Of a stretch of 18,465 nt of DNA, positions 6,800-14,840 are shown piece by piece. The notes beneath the pieces were generated by a model. It saw nothing but the letters and a program-made list of their open reading frames with translations, ran no database searches and was not told where the DNA came from. Location of the stretch: the NCBI GenBank assembly GCA_016779015.1, contig JADHOK010000016.1:1-18465 (forward strand), in the 5' to 3' direction. Each line of letters starts with the position of its first letter. Position 1 is the first letter of the stretch. The translations under genes and the position numbers were made by a program. This DNA is from PS1 clade bacterium (GTDB lineage: Bacteria; Pseudomonadota; Alphaproteobacteria; RS24).

Positions 6800-8275
6800 T
6801 TAGCCTTGTTCCGCCAAGAGCGAGAGCTGGTGCAGTTTTTCGTCGCCCTGCTGGTCGGTCAGTCCGGTCGGGTAGTCGCCGGTAAAGCAATGGTCGGTGA
6901 ATTGCGGCCGCTTGGGGTCGCGCCCTTCGGGATAGCCCATGGCTTGATACAGCCCGTCAACGCTCAAAAAAGCCAGACTGTCGGCACCGATATGGGCGCA
7001 CATTTCGTCCAATGAGTTTTGCGCCGCCAGCAGCGCGTCTTGGTCGGGCGTATCAATGCCGTAAAAATCGGGGTGGGTGATAGGCGGCGCACCAATCCGC
7101 ATATGCACCTCGGTGGCCCCGGCATCGCGCATCATCTGCACGATTTTGACCGAGGTGGTGCCGCGCACAATCGAGTCATCGATCAGGATAATGCGCTTGC
7201 CCGCAACGTGAATGCGGTTGGCATTGTGCTTCAGTTTCACCGAAAAAGCGCGAATGCTTTGCTGCGGCTCAATAAAGGTGCGGCCGACATAATGATTGCG
7301 GATAATGCCCAACTCAAACGGCACACCCGACGCCTCGCCATAACCGATGGCCGCCGGCACGCCGCTATCGGGTACCGGTATCACAACATCGGCATCGACA
7401 TGGCTTTCCGCGGCCAGTTGGCGGCCAAACGCCTTGCGGCACTCGTAAACGCTTTTGCCGCCCACCGTGCTGTCGGGGCGCGCGAAATAAATATACTCAA
7501 AAATGCAGGGGCGCGGCTCCATGGGCGGAAACGGTTTGACGCTCTCCAGCCCGTCTTCGGTGATGATGACAATCTCGCCATTTTCCACCTCGCGGACAAA
7601 TTTCGCGCCGATAATATCCAGCGCGCAAGTCTCAGAGGCGAGGATGTAAGCCCCATCCAGCTCGCCAATCACCAGCGGGCGAATGCCCAGCGGGTCGCGC
7701 GCGCCGATGAGTTTTTTATTGGTCATCACCACCAGCGCATAAGCCCCTTCGATTTGAAACAGCGCATCGGTGAAGCGCGACAGCGTGTTGACGCGTTTGG
7801 AGCGCGCCACCAATTGCAAGATGGTCTCGGTGTCAGAGGTCGATTGGAAAATCGCCCCCTGTTTCACCAATTCATCGCGCAGGGTCAGCGCATTGGTCAG
7901 ATTGCCGTTATGCGCGACCGCAAAACCGCCGCCGGTCAGGTCAGCAAATAGCGGCTGCACATTGCGCAACACGGTCTCGCCGGTGGTTGAATAGCGCACA
8001 TGGCCGACCGCGCTGGTGCCTTGCAATTGGTCCAGCACATTGGCTTTGGTGAAATGGTCGGAGACCAGACCCAAGCGCCGCTCAGCGAAAAAATTCTTGC
8101 CGTCGAAAGACACAATGCCCGCAGCTTCTTGCCCGCGATGCTGCAAAGCATGCAGACCCAGTGTCGTTAAAGCGGCGGCGTCGGGGTGGCCGAAAATGCC
8201 GAACACGCCACATTCTTCACGCAGTCTGTCACCGTATAAGGTGTCCGAGACTGTCTGGTGATGATTTTCGCTCAT
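6800..8275 (-). CDS. purF: Amidophosphoribosyltransferase (PurF)
   Basis: A 491-residue enzyme catalysing the first committed step of purine synthesis, making phosphoribosylamine from PRPP and glutamine. A 21-residue propeptide precedes Cys22 in EECGVFGIFG, the N-terminal nucleophile of the class II glutaminase domain (about 22-260). The phosphoribosyltransferase domain follows, with the PRPP loop LIDDSIVRGTTS around Asp366-Asp367. The four iron-sulfur ligands of the Bacillus enzyme are mostly absent: one Cys is kept in CIFEYIYFARP, the next is Asp in HPDFYGID, and only one remains in TDHCFTGDYPT. This is usual in alphaproteobacteria and suggests no cluster. The ATG overlaps the cvpA stop (ATGA), and the SDR gene follows after one base. 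Confidence 0.97.
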   Translation of the reverse strand: MSENHHQTVSDTLYGDRLREECGVFGIFGHPDAAALTTLGLHALQHRGQEAAGIVSFDGKNFFAERRLGLVSDHFTKANVLDQLQGTSAVGHVRYSTTGETVLRNVQPLFADLTGGGFAVAHNGNLTNALTLRDELVKQGAIFQSTSDTETILQLVARSKRVNTLSRFTDALFQIEGAYALVVMTNKKLIGARDPLGIRPLVIGELDGAYILASETCALDIIGAKFVREVENGEIVIITEDGLESVKPFPPMEPRPCIFEYIYFARPDSTVGGKSVYECRKAFGRQLAAESHVDADVVIPVPDSGVPAAIGYGEASGVPFELGIIRNHYVGRTFIEPQQSIRAFSVKLKHNANRIHVAGKRIILIDDSIVRGTTSVKIVQMMRDAGATEVHMRIGAPPITHPDFYGIDTPDQDALLAAQNSLDEMCAHIGADSLAFLSVDGLYQAMGYPEGRDPKRPQFTDHCFTGDYPTGLTDQQGDEKLHQLSLLAEQG

Positions 8276-8961
8276 TCGACCCCTTCCGTGTTACGGATCA
8301 AGCGTTCCATCTGCTCGCGTTCACGCTGTTTATAGCCCGTGTCCGGTTCGCTGTCTTGCACTTCCTCAACTAATTTTTCCATCTCGTCGCGTGCCGCTTT
8401 TTGCAGCACCGCTTCACCGGCCTCCTGCAATGCCTCGGTGCCTTGCTCGCCAAGGGTTTCGCCAATATTAGTGACACTTAGCGGCAGTCGGTCGAGTGGC
8501 ACAATGGCGACAAACGCTTTGGTGCCGGTCTGCAATACGGGCCGCAGTTTTGCCTCGGTGATGAAGTCGGGATGGTCGCTTTCGGGAATCACCGTGGAGA
8601 CGCCGAAATAGGCCATGCAAACGATAAAGAAACCGCGCAACGCGCCAAAGCCGACGCCCAATGTGCGGTCGAGCGCATTAAGTCCGGTGCCTTTGATGGA
8701 GGATGAGACGAAACTGCTGGCGATGGAAAAGGATATCAACACCAGCAAAAAGATTATCAGCATGGAGCCGCCGGTAACGGCCCAGTCTATGGTGATATAG
8801 CTGGCCAGCAACGGCTTCAGCGACGGCCCGAAAAATATCGCGGCATAACCGGAGATAATCCAGCCGGTGATTGACAATACTTCTTTGGTGAAGCCACGAA
8901 TAAGCGACAGTGCCGCTGATACCAGCAGCACGGCGATGATAATGTAGTCGAGCGCAACCAT
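8272..8961 (-). CDS. cvpA: CvpA family inner-membrane protein
   Basis: A 229-residue membrane protein of the CvpA (colicin V production) family. Four transmembrane helices are visible at about residues 4-22, 27-45, 62-85 and 103-125. A charged C-terminal segment of about 90 residues is rich in Glu and Lys. CvpA homologues lie next to purF in many proteobacteria, as here, where the genes overlap by four bases. The molecular role is poorly defined; envelope and bile-stress phenotypes have been reported for enterobacterial homologues. I see no clear Shine-Dalgarno before the ATG. The 14-bp tandem repeat array ends 36 bases upstream of this start. Confidence 0.9.
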   Translation of the reverse strand: MVALDYIIIAVLLVSAALSLIRGFTKEVLSITGWIISGYAAIFFGPSLKPLLASYITIDWAVTGGSMLIIFLLVLISFSIASSFVSSSIKGTGLNALDRTLGVGFGALRGFFIVCMAYFGVSTVIPESDHPDFITEAKLRPVLQTGTKAFVAIVPLDRLPLSVTNIGETLGEQGTEALQEAGEAVLQKAARDEMEKLVEEVQDSEPDTGYKQREREQMERLIRNTEGVE

Positions 8962-8997
8962 GCGATTGATTTATCATGAGTCGGGTTTTTTGGGCCT

Positions 8998-9123
8998 GTG
9001 TTCGTTAGCCTGTGTTCGTTAGCCTGTGTTCGTTAGCCTGTGTTCGTTAGCCCGTGTTCGTTAGCCCGTGTTCGTTAGCCCGTGTTCGTTAGCCCGTGTT
9101 CGTTAGCCCGTGTTCGTTAGCCT
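8998..9123. repeat. Minisatellite: nine tandem copies of a 14-bp unit
   Basis: The unit is GTGTTCGTTAGCCY on the plus strand, repeated nine times without a gap. The only variation is the last base: T in units 1-3, C in units 4-8, T in unit 9. The array fills most of the 165-bp spacer between the radA stop and the cvpA start. The unit is not a multiple of three and contains in-frame stops on both strands, so it does not encode a peptide. The near-identity of the copies suggests recent expansion by slippage or unequal exchange, and the copy number is probably variable between strains. Confidence 0.97.
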
Positions 9124-9126
9124 CAA

Positions 9127-10518
9127 TCACCCGTCACTGGGGGTAACACCCAGCGCGGCGATGAGTGCGCCGAGGTCTTCAATCTCGCGCAGTTTGACAC
9201 CTTGGACGCGTTCGCCTTTGCCGGGCTTGGGCGCATAGGCGGCGGTGAAACCCAGCTTCTCGGCTTCTTTCAAGCGCACATTGTTTTGCGCCACCGGCCG
9301 CACCGCGCCCGACAAGCTCAACTCGCCATAGACAATGGTGTCGCGGGCAATCGGCTTGCCGCTGAGCGAAGAAATCAATGCCGCCGCGACGGCGAGGTCG
9401 GCCGCCGGTTCGTTAATACGCAGACCACCGGCGACGTTTAAAAACACATCGCGTCCGGCAAAAGAAAGCCCGCAGCGTGCTTCCAACACCGCCAGCACCA
9501 TAGACAGCCGATTGGCGTCCCAACCGACAACCGCACGACGCGGGGTCGCCAGAGAAGACGGCGCTGCCAGCGCTTGAATTTCCACCAGCACCGGCCGTGT
9601 GCCCTCAATACCGGCATAGACTGCCGCGCCCGGCACATCCGCCTCGCGGCCTTCGAGAAACAGTGCCGAGGGGTTTTGCACCTCCATCAAACCTGCTCCT
9701 TGCATTTCAAACACGCCCATTTCATGGGCCGGGCCGAAACGGTTTTTAATCGCCCGCAAGATGCGGAATTGGTCGCCGCGATCGCCTTCGAAATAAACCA
9801 CCGTGTCGACCATATGCTCCAACACGCGCGGGCCGGCAATCTGCCCGTCTTTGGTTACATGGCCGACCAGCACCAATGGCGCGTCGCTGTGTTTGGCGAA
9901 ATGGATAAGCTCTTGGCTGGCGACGCGTACCTGACTGACCGTGCCCGGTGCCGCTTCAATGGCGGGCGACCACATGGTCTGGATGGAATCGATAACCACC
10001 AAAGCTATGTCGCCCTGTTTTTCCAGCGTCTTGATGATATCGGCGACATTGGTGGCGGCCGCCAAATGCACATTGGCGTCGGTCAAGCCGAGGCGCGCCG
10101 CGCGCATACGTAATTGCGCCAGCGCTTCCTCGCCCGACACATAAATCACCTGACCGCCCGACGCTTCGGCGCTTTTGCTGACGGCGGCGGCGGCTTGCAG
10201 CAGCAGGGTAGATTTGCCGATGCCGGGGTCGCCACCAATCAGCGTCGCCGAGCCGGGCACCAGCCCGCCCCCCAATACGCGGTCAAATTCGGCAATGCCG
10301 GAAGTGCGCCGTTCGGGTTCTTTATCGTCACCGGCAAGCGGTGCCAATTCAACGCTTTTGCCTTTGGTTTTCTTGGCGCCGCGCCCGATTGGCGGTGCGG
10401 CGCTGCCGGCGATTTCTGAGATGGTGTTCCACTGGCCGCAAGCTTCGCATTTGCCCGACCATTTGGTCGAAACATTACCGCATTGATTGCATATGAATTC
10501 GGCGGTTGCGCGGGCCAT
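9127..10518 (-). CDS. radA: DNA repair protein RadA
   Basis: A 463-residue RecA-like branch-migration protein that works in recombination-dependent repair. The N-terminal C4 zinc finger is Cys10, Cys13, Cys24 and Cys27 (CNQC and CEAC). Walker A is GGDPGIGKST with Lys102. The RadA-specific KNRFG motif is at residues 258-262, and a Lon-protease-like domain fills the C-terminal third, without a need for protease activity. I start at the ATG at 10518; a GTG one codon earlier is open but unnecessary. This ATG overlaps the TGA of the upstream ATPase gene by one base. The gene ends four bases before the tandem repeat array. Confidence 0.96.
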   Translation of the reverse strand: MARATAEFICNQCGNVSTKWSGKCEACGQWNTISEIAGSAAPPIGRGAKKTKGKSVELAPLAGDDKEPERRTSGIAEFDRVLGGGLVPGSATLIGGDPGIGKSTLLLQAAAAVSKSAEASGGQVIYVSGEEALAQLRMRAARLGLTDANVHLAAATNVADIIKTLEKQGDIALVVIDSIQTMWSPAIEAAPGTVSQVRVASQELIHFAKHSDAPLVLVGHVTKDGQIAGPRVLEHMVDTVVYFEGDRGDQFRILRAIKNRFGPAHEMGVFEMQGAGLMEVQNPSALFLEGREADVPGAAVYAGIEGTRPVLVEIQALAAPSSLATPRRAVVGWDANRLSMVLAVLEARCGLSFAGRDVFLNVAGGLRINEPAADLAVAAALISSLSGKPIARDTIVYGELSLSGAVRPVAQNNVRLKEAEKLGFTAAYAPKPGKGERVQGVKLREIEDLGALIAALGVTPSDG

Positions 10519-11318
10519 CACTCAGCACCCATTTGCGATGAGGCAGCTTCGATACGCTGTCCCTCGACCTCGATCGGTCCGTAGGGCAGGCCGTTGATGA
10601 ACTGATTGAGAAACGGGTCGTCAGAGGCCTCGAGCTGTTCTGTCGTGCCTTGCCAGATAATCTCGCCTTTGTATAAAAGCGCGGTTTTATCGGCAATGGC
10701 GCGCACGCTGGTCATATCGTGGGTGATGGTCATGGTGGTCGCGCCAAGCTCGCGCGCGCAATCGCGAATAAGATGGTTGATGACATCGGTCATAATCGGG
10801 TCGAGACCGGTGGTCGGTTCGTCGAAGAAAATAATCTCCGGCTTGGAAGCAATGGCGCGCGCCAAACCGACGCGTTTATGCATACCACCGGAGAGCGAAG
10901 CGGGCGACAAGTCGAGTAATTCAGGCCCCAATTCGACGCGCTTCAGCGCGTCAACGGCGAGGTCGCGCGCATCGGCTTCGCCCATACCGTCGTTTTGAAT
11001 GGCGCGGAAAGCGACATTTTTCCAAACCGGTAGGCTGTCAAACAGCGCGCCGTTTTGAAATAACATGCCGATTTGGTTGTCGATATGCGCGCGGTGGCGG
11101 CGCGCCACGCCCAACGTCTCTTGCCCGTCAATCTTAATCGAGCCGCTTTCCGGCGTCAGTAGGCCGAGAATGGATTTTAACATCACCGATTTGCCGCTGC
11201 CCGAACCGCCAATCACCACAACCGATTGGCCGGTCTCGACCTCAAGATTGACCCCACGCAACACGTCCTTGGAGCCGAAGCTTTTGTGAATATCGCTGAG
11301 GGCAATCTTCGCGGTCAT
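10518..11318 (-). CDS. ABC transporter ATP-binding protein, MlaF-like
   Basis: A 266-residue ABC ATPase. It has Walker A GGSGSGKS (residues 37-44), signature LSGGMHKRVGLARAIA, and Walker B IIFFDEPTTGLD followed by the switch histidine in ITHD. The LSGGM-x-KRV form of the signature and the adjacent MlaE-type permease place it in the MlaF/Ttg2A group, which energises phospholipid movement between inner and outer membranes. Its ATG overlaps the permease stop by four bases (ATGA), and its own stop overlaps radA. No MlaD substrate-binding gene follows; the partner must be elsewhere in the genome if the complex is of the usual type. Confidence 0.9.
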   Translation of the reverse strand: MTAKIALSDIHKSFGSKDVLRGVNLEVETGQSVVVIGGSGSGKSVMLKSILGLLTPESGSIKIDGQETLGVARRHRAHIDNQIGMLFQNGALFDSLPVWKNVAFRAIQNDGMGEADARDLAVDALKRVELGPELLDLSPASLSGGMHKRVGLARAIASKPEIIFFDEPTTGLDPIMTDVINHLIRDCARELGATTMTITHDMTSVRAIADKTALLYKGEIIWQGTTEQLEASDDPFLNQFINGLPYGPIEVEGQRIEAASSQMGAE

Positions 11319-12103
11319 GATGAGAACAAGAGCGACGTCATGAGATAATTGGCCGCGAGGATGAGGATGGAGGCCGAAACCACCGCATTGGTGGTGGCGC
11401 GACCGACGCCCTGCGCGCCGCCTTTGGAATAATAGCCGTTATAGCACCCCATCATGGCGATGATGAAACCGAACACCGCTGCTTTAATGAGGCCCGAAGA
11501 GACGTCATCAAAGGTCAGGAAATCAATCGTGTTCTGCACATAAATCGCGGCGTTGAAGCCAAAGCTTTGCGTGCCGACCACAAAGCCGCCAAACACGCCG
11601 ATAATATCGGCCACCAGCGCCAACACCGGCATGCATAGGGTGGCGGCGATGACGCGCGGTGCGACCAGATATTTATGCGGGTCGGTGGATAATGTGGTCA
11701 GCGCGTCAATTTGTTCGGTGACGCGCATGGTGCCGATTTCGGCGGCGATAGCAGCCGAGACGCGGCCGGCGACCATCAGGCCGCCCAGCACCGGCCCCAA
11801 TTCGCGGGTGATGCCGAGCGCGACAATGCTCGAGACAATGGCCTCAGAATTGAACTGGTTGCCGCCATAATAAATCTGAATGGCCAGCGCGCCGCCGGTG
11901 AAGAAAGAAGTCAACGCCACTACGGGCAGCGAGAAATATCCGATGCGGATGATTTGCTGGCCGATAATCCGGAAATAAATCGGCGGCCGCAGCATGGAGG
12001 CGAGGGTCTGCCCGACAAACACGGAAAGACGTCCGGTTTGCGCGAAGAAAGAAAGAAAAAACGCCCCAATAGTTGCCAAAAAATTCAAAAGAGCGTCCCC
12101 CAA
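11315..12103 (-). CDS. MlaE family lipid-transport permease
   Basis: A 262-residue integral membrane protein of the MlaE family. It shows the family blocks ELGPVLGGLMVAGRVSAAIAAE, GTMRVTEQIDAL, and the late KAAVFGFIIAMMGCYNG, with about five to six hydrophobic helices. It is the likely membrane partner of the MlaF-like ATPase encoded next to it. The start is uncertain: the frame opens with TTG at 12103, and a second TTG at 12088 lies 7 bases after GGGGGA, which would give 257 residues. The first ATG is some 35 codons in and would cut the conserved N-terminal amphipathic segment. A non-ATG start is therefore likely. The gene begins just 3 bases after the alr stop. Confidence 0.88.
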   Translation of the reverse strand: MGDALLNFLATIGAFFLSFFAQTGRLSVFVGQTLASMLRPPIYFRIIGQQIIRIGYFSLPVVALTSFFTGGALAIQIYYGGNQFNSEAIVSSIVALGITRELGPVLGGLMVAGRVSAAIAAEIGTMRVTEQIDALTTLSTDPHKYLVAPRVIAATLCMPVLALVADIIGVFGGFVVGTQSFGFNAAIYVQNTIDFLTFDDVSSGLIKAAVFGFIIAMMGCYNGYYSKGGAQGVGRATTNAVVSASILILAANYLMTSLLFSS

Positions 12104-12106
12104 GCG

Positions 12107-13222
12107 TCAGCTATATATGCGGTTATAGCGGCTACCGAGCGATGTGAGAAGCTCATAAGAGATGGTGTTGCCTTGGCGCGCCAGTCGGTCAATCGGGTTG
12201 TCAGTGCCGAATATTTCGACCATATCGCCGACCGCGGGGGGGCGCGCCAGCCCCGCCAGATCGGTCAGGTCAACCGCCAGACTGTCCATGGATACGCGCC
12301 CCAGCAACGCTACCGGGTGCCCGCCAATCGTAAAGCGAACCTTCGACGGGCTATGCGTTCCGAAATAGCGCGACAGACCATCGCCATAACCGAGGCTGGC
12401 AATGCCAATGGTCATCTCGCCCGAAGCGGTGAACGTCGCGCCATAGCCGATACTGTCACCGGCTGATAGCTGACGGGTTTGCAAAAGCGGCGCGCGCAAG
12501 CTGGCAATCGGCAGCAACGCGTCTTCTTCGCGCGCCGTGGCCGAGCAGCCATAAAGCATGGTGCCGGTGCGTACCATGTCGAAATGATAATCGGGGCCGA
12601 GCATGGTGCCGCCCGAATTGGCCAGCGAGGCAGGGGCTTTGGGAAGCGCGGCAAGGGCGTTGCGAAAGCGTTCCAATTGGGCTGCGTTCATCGGATGCGT
12701 CGGGTCATCGGCGCAAGCCAAATGGCTGGCGATGAGGCTCAATTCCCAGCCGTCGAATAATTGCGGCTTTGCGGCCAGCTCGGCGACGCCCAATTCGCCA
12801 AAGCCGAGACGGTTAAAACCGCTATCGACAAATAAGCAAGCGGGCAGGGGTGTATTGTCTTGGTGATTGTCTTGGCAATAGGCTTGCCATTCCTCGACCT
12901 GTGCCATGGTGATGAGGCAGGGGCGCAAATCATGCGCGGCAAATTCTTTAGCTGTGCCACGCGGCACGCCGTTCAGCACATAAATCACCGCTTCCGGCAG
13001 CAGCGCGCGCAGGGCTATGCCTTCGTTAAGTTGCGCCACCCAAAATACTTTGCAACCGGCGGCGGCCAGTGTCGGCACAATCTGGGCCATGCCGAGGCCA
13101 TACCCATCAGCTTTGACAACAGCGCTGGTTTGCGCCGCGCCGGCGTGTTTTTGCATGGTTTTGTAATTGGCCGCCAGCGCCGCCAAATCAACCCGCAATT
13201 CGGCTTGGTCAGACGCCGCCAT
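12107..13222 (-). CDS. alr: Alanine racemase
   Basis: A 371-residue PLP enzyme that converts L-alanine to D-alanine for peptidoglycan. The PLP-binding lysine is Lys37 in VVKADGYGLG. The second catalytic residue is Tyr260 in IGYGATF, followed by the GYGDGLSR block. An N-terminal TIM barrel and a C-terminal beta domain fit the length. The frame is open upstream to 13291 inside dnaB, but the ATG at 13222 is preferred because it gives a standard N-terminus (ELRVDLAALAANY) and sits one base after the dnaB stop. Whether this is the biosynthetic or a catabolic racemase cannot be told; the housekeeping setting favours the former. Confidence 0.95.
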   Translation of the reverse strand: MAASDQAELRVDLAALAANYKTMQKHAGAAQTSAVVKADGYGLGMAQIVPTLAAAGCKVFWVAQLNEGIALRALLPEAVIYVLNGVPRGTAKEFAAHDLRPCLITMAQVEEWQAYCQDNHQDNTPLPACLFVDSGFNRLGFGELGVAELAAKPQLFDGWELSLIASHLACADDPTHPMNAAQLERFRNALAALPKAPASLANSGGTMLGPDYHFDMVRTGTMLYGCSATAREEDALLPIASLRAPLLQTRQLSAGDSIGYGATFTASGEMTIGIASLGYGDGLSRYFGTHSPSKVRFTIGGHPVALLGRVSMDSLAVDLTDLAGLARPPAVGDMVEIFGTDNPIDRLARQGNTISYELLTSLGSRYNRIYS

Positions 13223-13223
13223 A

Positions 13224-14741
13224 TCAGTCAAAGCGCTCCGGCAGGTGGTCTTCCTCCTGCAAATCGGTGAAGCGGGTGAACTGGTCTTCAAAGGCCATTT
13301 TGGCGGTGCCGGTCGGGCCGTGCCGGTTTTTGCCGATAATCACCTCAGCCGTGCCATCGACGGCGGTCATACGTTCTTCCCATAGCATGAAATCTTCGGT
13401 GCCTTCTTGCGGCCTTTCACGCGCCAAATAATACGGCTCGCGATAGACAAACATGACGATGTCGGCGTCCTGCTCAATCGAACCGGATTCGCGCAAATCA
13501 GACAGTTGCGGGCGTTTATCGTCGCGTTGTTCGACCTGACGCGACAGCTGCGCCAGCGCCAATACCGGCACGTTGAGTTCTTTAGCCAGCGCTTTCAATC
13601 CTTGGGTGATTTCGCTGACCTCCTGCACGCGGCCTTCGCGCCCGCTGGAGGCGCGCACAAGTTGCAGATAGTCAACCACAATTAGCCCCAGCCCGTGCTG
13701 GCGTTTCAGCCGCCGTGCCCGCGCCGCCAAAGTCGCCAAAGGAATGGCGCCGGTATGGTCGATAAACAATGGCGCTTCTTGCAGCTCACGCGCCGCGCCG
13801 ACCAAGCGGGCATATTCGTCTTCGTGAATTTCGCCTTTGCGGATTTTTGAGGAAGAAACACCGGCTTGCTCGGCCAGCATCCGCGTCGCCAATTGTTCGG
13901 CGGCCATTTCGAGCGAGAAGAAGCCGACCACGCCGCCTTCTTTGACCTCCACCGAGCCGTCGGGATTGGTTTCGACATTGCCGCTCTGGCGCGCCTTCAT
14001 ATAATCATGCGCGATGTTGAAAGCGATATTGGTCGCCAGTGCTGTTTTACCCATGGCCGGGCGTCCGGCGAGAATGAGCAAGTCGCTTTCCTGCAAACCG
14101 CCCAGCAGCTCGTCAAGGCCCTTAAAACCGCTCGAAACGCCCGACAGATTGCCGTCGCGCTGATAGGCTTTTTCAGCCATTTCAATGGCGCCGGTCAGCG
14201 AGGTGTCGAAAGTCATAAAGCCGCCTTTATGGGCGCCTTTCTCGGCAATATTATACAGCGCTTGTTCGGCTTTATCGATTTGGTCGTCGGGCTTTTCGTC
14301 AATATCGGCGTCAAAAGCATCGCCGATCATCTCTTGGCCGACGACAATCAACTGGCGGCGAATGGCCAAGTCGTAAATGGTCTGGCCATATTGCTTGGCA
14401 TTGGCGATGGTCGTCGCATTGCTGGCCAGGCGAGCCAAATAGCCGACACCGCCAAGCGCGACGAGCCCTTCATCCATTTCCAGATAAGTCTTCAGCGTTA
14501 CCGGCGACGCCAGATTGCCATTGCCGACCAGCTTGCTGATGGCCTCGAAAATGCGTTGGTGCACCGGGTCGTGAAAATAGGCGGGCTTTAGAAAATCAGC
14601 CACTTGGTCGAGCGCATCATTATTGATGAGCAGCGCGCCCAACAGCCCTTGCTCGGCCTCGATATTATGCGGCATTTGCCGAAAATCGGCGCTTTGCGGC
14701 TGGTTGACGGGGGCGAGAGGGGTTACTGGTGTATCTGACAT
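13224..14741 (-). CDS. dnaB: Replicative DNA helicase DnaB
   Basis: A 505-residue hexameric helicase that unwinds DNA at the replication fork. The N-terminal primase-interacting domain begins at about residue 22 with NIEAEQGLLGALL. The RecA-like C-terminal domain has Walker A GRPAMGKT with Lys232, Walker B in LIVVDYLQL, and the later RESGSIEQDADIVMF and GKNRHGPTG blocks. The domain shows no intein: motifs are uninterrupted and the length is normal apart from a short acidic C-terminal tail. The start has no obvious Shine-Dalgarno. It begins about 40 bases past the T-run of the rplI terminator, so dnaB probably has its own promoter in that 99-base gap, though I cannot point to one. Confidence 0.97.
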   Translation of the reverse strand: MSDTPVTPLAPVNQPQSADFRQMPHNIEAEQGLLGALLINNDALDQVADFLKPAYFHDPVHQRIFEAISKLVGNGNLASPVTLKTYLEMDEGLVALGGVGYLARLASNATTIANAKQYGQTIYDLAIRRQLIVVGQEMIGDAFDADIDEKPDDQIDKAEQALYNIAEKGAHKGGFMTFDTSLTGAIEMAEKAYQRDGNLSGVSSGFKGLDELLGGLQESDLLILAGRPAMGKTALATNIAFNIAHDYMKARQSGNVETNPDGSVEVKEGGVVGFFSLEMAAEQLATRMLAEQAGVSSSKIRKGEIHEDEYARLVGAARELQEAPLFIDHTGAIPLATLAARARRLKRQHGLGLIVVDYLQLVRASSGREGRVQEVSEITQGLKALAKELNVPVLALAQLSRQVEQRDDKRPQLSDLRESGSIEQDADIVMFVYREPYYLARERPQEGTEDFMLWEERMTAVDGTAEVIIGKNRHGPTGTAKMAFEDQFTRFTDLQEEDHLPERFD

Positions 14742-14779
14742 GAGGCGAGATTAGACAAGGTGGTTGCGACTGGCGAGAC

Positions 14780-14813
14780 AAAAAAAGACCTCGCAAAAAT
14801 AATTTTTGCGAGG
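14780..14813 (-). terminator. Intrinsic terminator of the rpsF-rpsR-DUF2232-rplI operon
   Basis: On the minus strand, CCTCGCAAAAAT and its exact complement form a 12-bp stem at 14789-14813, followed by TC and seven T residues (14786-14780). This lies 27 bases after the rplI stop and before dnaB. The hairpin is perfect, so the call is strong. Confidence 0.9.
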
Positions 14814-14840
14814 CCTGTTAGTAATGGGGAAAAGTCCGAA

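Noticed and set aside
8998..9123. CRISPR array
   Set aside because: Repeats are contiguous 14-mers with no spacers, so this is a minisatellite.
13223..13291. Upstream extension of alr by 23 codons inside dnaB
   Set aside because: The added residues have no racemase similarity, and an ATG sits one base after the dnaB stop.
14742..14788. A promoter for dnaB
   Set aside because: Several weak TTG... and TAAT-like hexamers can be paired, but none has good spacing and match; I do not call one.
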